This document shows positions 57,525 to 64,000 of a DNA stretch of 64,000 nucleotides, piece after piece. The position numbers and the translations under genes are program-made. Source of the stretch: Alopecurus myosuroides (Eukaryota; Streptophyta; Magnoliopsida; Poales; Poaceae); the NCBI GenBank assembly GCA_028641055.1, contig CM054059.1, positions 114,859,071 through 114,923,070 of the forward strand. Direction: 5' to 3'. Under the pieces are notes generated by a model that saw nothing but the letters and a program-made list of their open reading frames with translations, did not search any database and was not told the origin of the DNA. The first letter of the stretch is position 1; each line of letters opens with the position of its first letter.

Positions 57525-60286
57525 CAACAAAGGCAAAAACAAGCTAATAAAGCACACATACAGAAAGACTTTACTCAAATAGAAACATTTAAAAATAATA
57601 GCACTAATGTACACTACAACACTCAAACATGCATAGATAACACCCAAACAATGGTATAGTTTGATACTAAGCATACACCAACAAAATGGCAAGAGTCCAG
57701 TGGGTGTAACACTCTCATACAAGGCCATAAAGAGTGAAATGACTCTCTGATCATTCATGTGGATGAACAAAATTACTAGAAGACAATCTACAAACAACTA
57801 CACATGCATATAAAAGTAGAGAGAAGCATTACTATGAACATGTATCAACTCATACAGTTATATACATGGAAGGAACATGCAACCAGTGGCTAAGCATCAA
57901 TATAACAGAGGCATAAACATGTCAAACATGTGATGGAAGCATACAAAGTATGAAGATAAACATGAGGAACATAACTACTAGACATATAAACTAGAAAATA
58001 AGCATAAAACACAACATGCATGCAAATCCATACTAGTACCAAGAACAAGATCTATTCTAACATGGTAGATCTACAAGGTACCATTCATATGAAAGTGAAA
58101 ACAACATCTACACATGCTAGTAAGATCAAACAAAGCATCTAAATAAATATCAAACAACAAATACATAATTATTCCTAAATGGCAGAAAACTACTAGATCT
58201 AGTACTGCATGCCAAAAAGAATCTAAAGCTGAACCAATCACACAAATATAGGATAGGATAGATCTACACATACAGAAGCACATTCAAAAGGATTCATCTC
58301 AAAAATCATTTTAGAAAAATTTATAAAAATCATTTTGTGGCTCTCTGGTCATTTACCATTTTGCTTGTCATTTTTCTTTTGGAAACTCAAGTGCATGTGA
58401 GGCCAACTTCTCTAGTTAGGTATCAACAGTATCTATCCAGAGAAAATAACCTCACTTCCATTGGATTCCTAAAACAAAATATATCCCATGTTTTCTCTTT
58501 CAGGTAGGTTGAGTTTGGGGATTTTTCTTGGATAAACCAGAGGTGCAAACTTAGATCTACCACTTTCATGTGGTTAAGAAGACATGCATGTACCTTAGGT
58601 AAAAAGGGTGTGGCCAGATCTAAATCTTAAGAATTTTATTTGGATCAAAAGTGATTAGGCAGTTTTCTGAAAAACCAGAAATGAATTAAAACTACACAGG
58701 AGAAGCTCCACGGGCCGATTTGGCCCGCAACTGGGTGTGCGGCGCTGGCCCGCCCCAGTGCGGGTTCGCGCGCGAGCGAAACATTAAGCGACCGTGAGAT
58801 CTTGATCCAACGGCGCACAAAAGAACCCGAGTGGATTCAAACGGAACCGCAGATCTGGAGATGAACCGCCCGTGTTCATCTCCTTCCTCGCGACGCGGCC
58901 AACAGCGCCGGCGATGCTAGCTACTGCGTTCTCGAGACAAGGCTCACCTAGGGCGCGTTCTAGCATGCATGGTAAGGTCGAGGATGATGAGAGATGTCAG
59001 GGAAGAGTTGATGGAGCAGCAGCAGCAGCAGAACAACCGAACGCGACCGACGCACACCGAAACGGATCAGGCGACGTCGAGCTCACCGGCTTCGTTCATG
59101 CATGCAAACCACCACGACACGATGTCAGAAACGCATGCCAGGGAAAAGAATAGATGAGAGTGAAACAATGGAGAAAGGTGAGAGAGAGACGAGATCAATC
59201 TGCCTCTTCTCTTCCTTCTCGGACCGAGCGCAAGAGCGTGTCTCTCCTCGCTCTCACAGAGAGAGGCACGAGCTGGGCTTTGCGTGGAGTCAGTAAATGA
59301 TGTGTGAGGAGTAGTGTGGTGAGGTAGAGAGGCACGGGGTGGCTTTATACTCGAGTTGAACGAGTGTGCGCTTCTCGGGTGTTCGGCAATAATGGAGTGG
59401 AGAACTCTCCGAGCTCATGTACGTCTCTCAGGTGGAGATCAACACGTGGAGGCTATAGGTGAGCTTGGTGGCACCAGGAACAAGAAGCCACTGGCTCAAA
59501 GCCGTGGAAGAAGGAGCATGGGTGATGGAATAGCTCCCCCGAGATGATGACATCTCGAGCCTACTGCCACCATCGTTGGCAGCTAGCTACTCTCTTCCCC
59601 TGAACCCTTCTAGAAGCAATCCAGGACATGGTTGGGAAGAGGGATATGAGGTGCACTGGTTTGACAAGTTTTTAACTCCAGTTGATGATCTAAAACATGA
59701 ATTTGAGTGAGTTTGTTTTCAGTTCAAACACTGACAGGAAATTCAGAAAGTTCAGTTAAGACTTAGGAAAATTCTAAATCTGGTTTTCTGTTAAAAACAG
59801 AGAAAAGTTTGGATCTGGTAAAAATACCAAGAATTCCAATCCAAAAATTGAAGATACGAGGTTGAAGAGTATGATGTATAGTTTCAGAAACCCATTTTTA
59901 TTTAATTTTAAAAAACTGTTTTGGGCACTGAAAACAAGACAGAAAAAGGTGATGTTTTCTGTTTTATCTGTTTTTTCCGATTCCTGTTTTATAAACTAGG
60001 CAGGATTTTTGAGTATGGTGAGTAAGAACATATTTCAAGGATGGATGACATCCAAAGAAAACAAGTTTTTGAGATGAGATCCATAATTATAGAAGGTGAT
60101 CAAAAGGGAAGAAAATAACCAGAAACAATGATCTCAACATTCCACTCTTTGTTCTCATTGAAAACATAGGGGTTTACATATGGAGTTACAAACCCAGAAA
60201 ACAATAGGATCAACATAAAAAAAATTGTTTGTCCTAAATTTTGAGTTCTCCCGCTTACATCATGGTTCTCAAATGAGGATGTGACA
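57525..60286 (-). repeat. E: older LTR-like sequence (right part)
   Basis: On the minus strand it starts TGTCACATCCTCATTTGAG at 60286, has a TATA box at 59343-59349 and GC-rich stretches at 58700-59050. It is then interrupted by F (target CAACA) and D. I read it as the 5' LTR, or a solo LTR, of an older gypsy element whose left end is out of view. Small open frames near 58870-59550 lie in this promoter and leader zone and are not treated as genes. Confidence 0.55.
59343..59349 (-). promoter_or_regulatory. TATA box of LTR E
   Basis: CTCGAGTATAAAGCC on the minus strand, followed by a pyrimidine-rich leader. This supports the minus orientation of E. Confidence 0.5.
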
Positions 60287-61260
60287 ATTATCCCATTTGG
60301 TGAAAAAAAAATAGAAATACGCCAAATATAAAAATTTCAACACAATTTTACTCTATTTTGGAATTTTAGTCTATGTGGAGCACAAATATACGTAAATATC
60401 GAATGGCGTCATCGATGAAAATTTTCAGCCTTCTCATCCCCATCTAATCAATTCCTCGTTGTCCATATATTTTCAAGTCTTAATCATCACCTCACACCTT
60501 ACCCAACGGACATGCATCAGGGAGGGTCCAAAGTTTCTAAAATGGTTAATATAGACGATTCTTCACTAGAGTGTTTACTAGATGGTTTAATTAGTGTCAC
60601 AAATGGATAACTAGAGGATGAAATTGTGAAATTCATTCTTGCTATTTTATCACCAGGTAGTAGTTTTATGAGTTCCTATTTGTAATATACTTAGTAAGTC
60701 ACCTGTGCTTTGCCACATAAAAAACACATATGCATGAACACACACAAAATGAATGAGTTGACAAAAAGATCTCTATAGAGGTACTTATTGTTGTTGCAAT
60801 TGAACGGAAAAAGGCAGGGGATATCTCGAGCAACATAGTTGATAAAAAAAGTGGTTGTTTGGGGGGGTGAAGGAACTATGAAACCCAATACCATTCGAAG
60901 GAAAAACTGCAAAGCCGACTAGGGGACAGCAATTCGTCAGCAAGGTTGGTTCGACCAGATGACTCCAGCCAGGAAGCTCTCCCTACCAAGGATTTCAATC
61001 GACCAAGGCCCATCCAAAGTACGAAAGACAATTCTCGACACCAAGGCTGCTGCCGTGACCACCACGACATACGGTACAAGGAATGAATCCCTATAAGATC
61101 AAACCCGTCCCAAGTAAATAAGATGGGAAAAGGTCCCAGGGCATAGCAGTCGGACAATGTTCCTGTCCATACCGCACATATGCATGTGAGCCTCATGATT
61201 GGTTGTTTTCTGCGGCGGCTTCGGTGCGGGCGGCAACATTCATGGACTTTAGTTCCAGTG
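60287..61260. other. Unassigned repeat-like DNA
   Basis: AT-rich to 60880, then a more GC-balanced stretch with a 147-codon minus-strand frame (60876-61319) that matches no family I recognise. No terminal repeats or gene signals are seen. Confidence 0.4.
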
Positions 61261-61269
61261 GTGCTATTT

Positions 61270-61680
61270 GAGTGTCGGGACTCGATATCCACTATGAAAA
61301 CCAAATCTCTGGCTTTCATTGGTTGTACCTAGCATTGACATTTTCCTTGTTGAAGGCATTTCTACAAAATTCGGGTCTTCTCCTAGGTCAAAAACTACAA
61401 TGTATGATTGGGCGACGATGGCGATTGTGTGTTGTTCCCTTCTTGGTGGCACGTATGGATAACCTCTTTTGTAGTCATGTGTGTTGTATTGGTGGCTTGG
61501 ATCCAGATGATGTGACTCATTGATCATTATGGCGGGGTCCTTTTTTTCTTTTTTCTTTTCTTTTTTTAGCTGTGTGCATACTTAAAGTCTTGACTAGTTC
61601 TATATATTATGCTGATACAGAACCTGAGTGTAATTGTACCATCTTCATATCAATATATTCCCTTTTTATGAGAAAACTAA
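61270..61680 (+). mobile_element. Probable LINE 3'-end fragment
   Basis: The stretch with GATGTGACTCATTG, GCTGTGTGCAT, GATACAGAACCTGAGTGTAA and TCAATATATTCCC resembles the 3' untranslated tail of plant L1-type LINEs. It has decayed, and no target duplication was found. Confidence 0.45.
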
Positions 61681-63480
61681 TAATTTTCGTGTTGAATTGT
61701 ATATAGTTTTGTACAAAGGATTGATCATAATAACAAAAGATATTAGTAAATGTAGATATTTTGTCTTTGACATTTCCACCTGTTTATAACCCAACACACA
61801 CACACTCTCTCTCTCTATCTCTCTCACACACACATGAGCTGATAACCCAACTCTGGACGGTATGTAAAACATACTTAACTACTAGAAATTAACAAATCAT
61901 CACTACATGGTGATGCGATCACATACGTTGTTACATACCCTTCGCACGCTGATGATGTGCTTTAGAACATTCTACTTGCTTTGTTTGGATAGACACTCAT
62001 ACACTAGATATTTGTAAACATTTTGTAAAAAAAGGAACATATGAATTAGACCAGAAAACTTAGAGCTATCTACTATGAAAGCTAAGGTTAGTAAAATAGA
62101 TAAGAACACATATATAAACGCACACTACAATTTATCTAATCAGCTCAAAAATATCCGGCAAGAGACGTGTGTTATCCATTTAGATCCAAGAGTATTTTCT
62201 TAATAAAGATTATTGTGTGCATAAATGTCTTGAAAACAAAAATGGTTGATCTACATTTCATTCCAAAAAACGGTTCTAATGGTTTTAATTTTGAGAAAAT
62301 ACTTAGTTGACTAACATCATGAGGTGGTGGTCCGACTAGCTTGGCTCAAACCTCACCTCTACGTCATTATATTTGGTCATAGTTCCACATAGGACCAAAA
62401 CTCTTTTTTTTAGTGGGGAAATATGTAACAAGTATAATTGTATCATATATTAATACAATTAATTGTGGTAAGTCTAGTATAAAATGTAATATTTAACCTG
62501 TATATTGATAAAACAATTAGTATATGGAGAATATCAGTAAAAAAGCTTATTATAAATAAATGAATGAGTTAACGAGGTCGATGGTGTTGCGTTCGGCTCT
62601 GTGTGCATCTCTCCATGTCAACGTTGTAGTAACTGGTATCAATAAGGTCTAGGGGTTGCGGTTTCCCACCATGCAACACGTTTTTTGTGGTAAACATAGC
62701 AAACTTAATTTGGGTTGTGGTGTGGTAGTGATGACGACTTGAATGATTGTATTTCTAGGTGTTAGATTTCTTTTGCTTTATAGTTAAATTTGGACTGGAT
62801 GCTGATACTTGTGAAACGTAGCTATTTTTTTATTTTTTCGTGCTTTTTTATATCATTTATACATATTTTACTATGGTTTTATAGCGTTTATTGGACTATC
62901 CTATTAATCAGTGCCTAGTGCAAGTTTCTGTTTATTTGTATGTGCATTGCAAAAACGTAATTTTTTTATAGAAAATCAAATATGCCAGAAATCTATCGGA
63001 GCCAGCAGGGAACCTTAAGGGGAGGACCACAGAGTTCACGAGGATTTCAGGCGCAACCAGGGGTAGGGTCGCCCTCACCACCCGTGTCGGCTCCTCGTGG
63101 CTCCCCTCATGATGAGCTTCAGATTATATCTTTGTCGCGATGAAAAAACTCTAACCTCTAGATGATTTTTTTTCAAATACGATTCAGAGCTCAGCCGCCA
63201 TCAAAAAACCATAGTTCGAGGGCCAAGAGTTCCTGTTCTGGCACTCTGACGGACGGGGATTCATCTCTGGAGCCTTCATCGACCTTTCTCCTCTCACGAT
63301 GATGCACGAGTAGTCCCTCCTTGGGGATGGAGTTGTACCTATAGCTTTGTGGTTAGCTCTCTCTCCCAAGTTGTGATTTTGATTGTGATCGTGAGTTATG
63401 ATAATGTAATTCAATCATCTAATGTTTCTGAAAGAACATTTTATTTACCCTTGTTTGGTTTTGTTTGTTAGACAACAACA
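61681..63480. other. AT-rich intergenic DNA, includes a microsatellite and an LTR-like patch
   Basis: No ORF of interest. A (CA)n(CT)n microsatellite lies at 61793-61834. The piece 62997-63415 (GC-richer, with CCTCCTTGGGGATGGAGTTG) resembles an LTR leader but has no boundaries. Confidence 0.4.
61793..61834. repeat. CA/CT microsatellite
   Basis: Short runs of CA, then CT, then CA again. A simple-sequence repeat. Confidence 0.85.
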
Positions 63481-63794
63481 TTGGTGATTACCAAATTGTG
63501 TGTCAAGTGGTACAGGTTCTTAGGTAAATATTACATGAAAGCATCGCACTCAAAAATCAAAGAAGAGCAAAATTCCAGCATGTCTGTGAAATACATGACA
63601 GAGACTCCGGTCTGAAAACACCGGAGTATCCAGGCTCCTAGTAACTTCAGAGTTTTGGTGAAACTCGTAGATGCCCCATTCGGAGTATGGACGAGTATCC
63701 CCGGAGACTCTGGTCCCTGATCCTAGCAATGGCGACAGAAATTCTTTGCAAAACTTCTTGTGTGTTGGGAACCCAAGAGGAGGGTGTGATGAGT
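63481..63794 (+). other. Possible retrotransposon leader remnant
   Basis: Ends with GGGAACCCAAGAGGAGGGTG next to the LTR that starts at 63795. The phrase resembles the start of Copia interiors. Diverged, with no ORF. Confidence 0.3.
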
Positions 63795-64000
63795 TGTAAC
63801 ATCCCAAATCTTACATTTCGAATGTTTTGCATTTAGAGCATATGCATAGCATGGCATGGTTTCAAAAATTGCATTTTTGTTTGTTGCATTAGAACCCCCA
63901 AAATAAATCATATTTTAAAAATCCCAAAATCCTCCTATAAGACGTTTATAAGCCAAAAGATATTTTGATATTTTATTTTACCCAAAGTCAATAAATAATA
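63795..64000 (+). repeat. Start of a further LTR (TGTAACATCCC type), cut by the window edge
   Basis: Begins TGTAACATCCCAAATC, the same first 11 bases as C and F, then differs from both. It is probably another gypsy element on the plus strand. Confidence 0.55.

Noticed and set aside
58872..59547. Short plus-strand ORFs in a GC-rich patch resembling a gene start
   Set aside because: The patch lies around the TATA box and leader of the minus-strand LTR E. Frames are short and overlapping.
60690..60720. Helitron-like 3' end (TTAGTAAGTCACCTGTGC)
   Set aside because: Only loosely similar to the CTAG ends at 33300 and 57149. No hairpin and no 5' partner were found.
60876..61319. 147-codon minus-strand ORF as a host gene
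   Set aside because: No recognisable domain, no splice or promoter signals, and surrounded by repeat remnants.

Overview
This window looks like intergenic DNA of a large-genome grass, most likely a Triticeae species (wheat, Aegilops or barley relative). I see no host gene, tRNA, rRNA or CRISPR array. Almost every base can be placed in nested transposable elements. The Triticeae guess is inference. It rests on the density of nested Ty3/gypsy elements, a Copia LTR with termini of the BARE/Angela/WIS type, a gypsy LTR beginning TGATACGTC (Sabrina/Athila-like), Stowaway MITEs and grass-type Helitron ends.

Layout. (1) 1-8661: element A, a Ty3/gypsy element of the Tat type on the minus strand, cut by the window's left edge. 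It has an almost intact gag-protease ORF, an in-frame UAG, a pol with one nonsense codon, the end of a plus-strand antisense ORF, and its 5' LTR at 7787-8661. (2) 8662-30249: element B, same family and strand, older and more damaged. A appears to have inserted into B's antisense ORF, so the two sit head to tail. B's antisense ORF keeps four GT-AG introns on the plus strand. (3) 16780-27652: element C, a gypsy element with 3.54-kb LTRs, inserted in B's gag with target duplication GTGCT. Its LTRs are nearly identical but its interior is decayed. (4) 30337-43215: element D, a non-autonomous Athila/Sabrina-like element on the plus strand. It contains a Copia solo LTR (39967-41287, target duplication CCTAC) and a 3.14-kb mosaic insert (32290-35429) flanked by a 1199-bp direct duplication of D. 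(5) 43678-57524: F, a solo gypsy LTR of about 4.9 kb (target duplication CAACA), carrying an L1-type LINE (45334-52261) and a Helitron (55184-57149). (6) 30250-30336, 43216-43677 and 57525-60286: pieces of E, an older minus-strand LTR-like sequence into which B, D and F inserted. (7) 60287-63794: old, mostly unassigned repeat-like DNA. (8) 63795-64000: the start of another LTR.

How the parts relate. A and B encode the usual retrotransposition set (gag, protease, RT, RNase H, a second RNase H, integrase) on one strand and a spliced coiled-coil protein of unknown function on the other. C and D lack working enzymes and must have moved in trans. The least ordinary signals are the conserved UAG between protease and RT, a gag frame that opens inside the LTR and runs through the primer binding site, the intron-bearing antisense gene, and a set of microhomology-linked, inverted and duplicated copies (D insert and both Helitrons) that look like template-switch repair.
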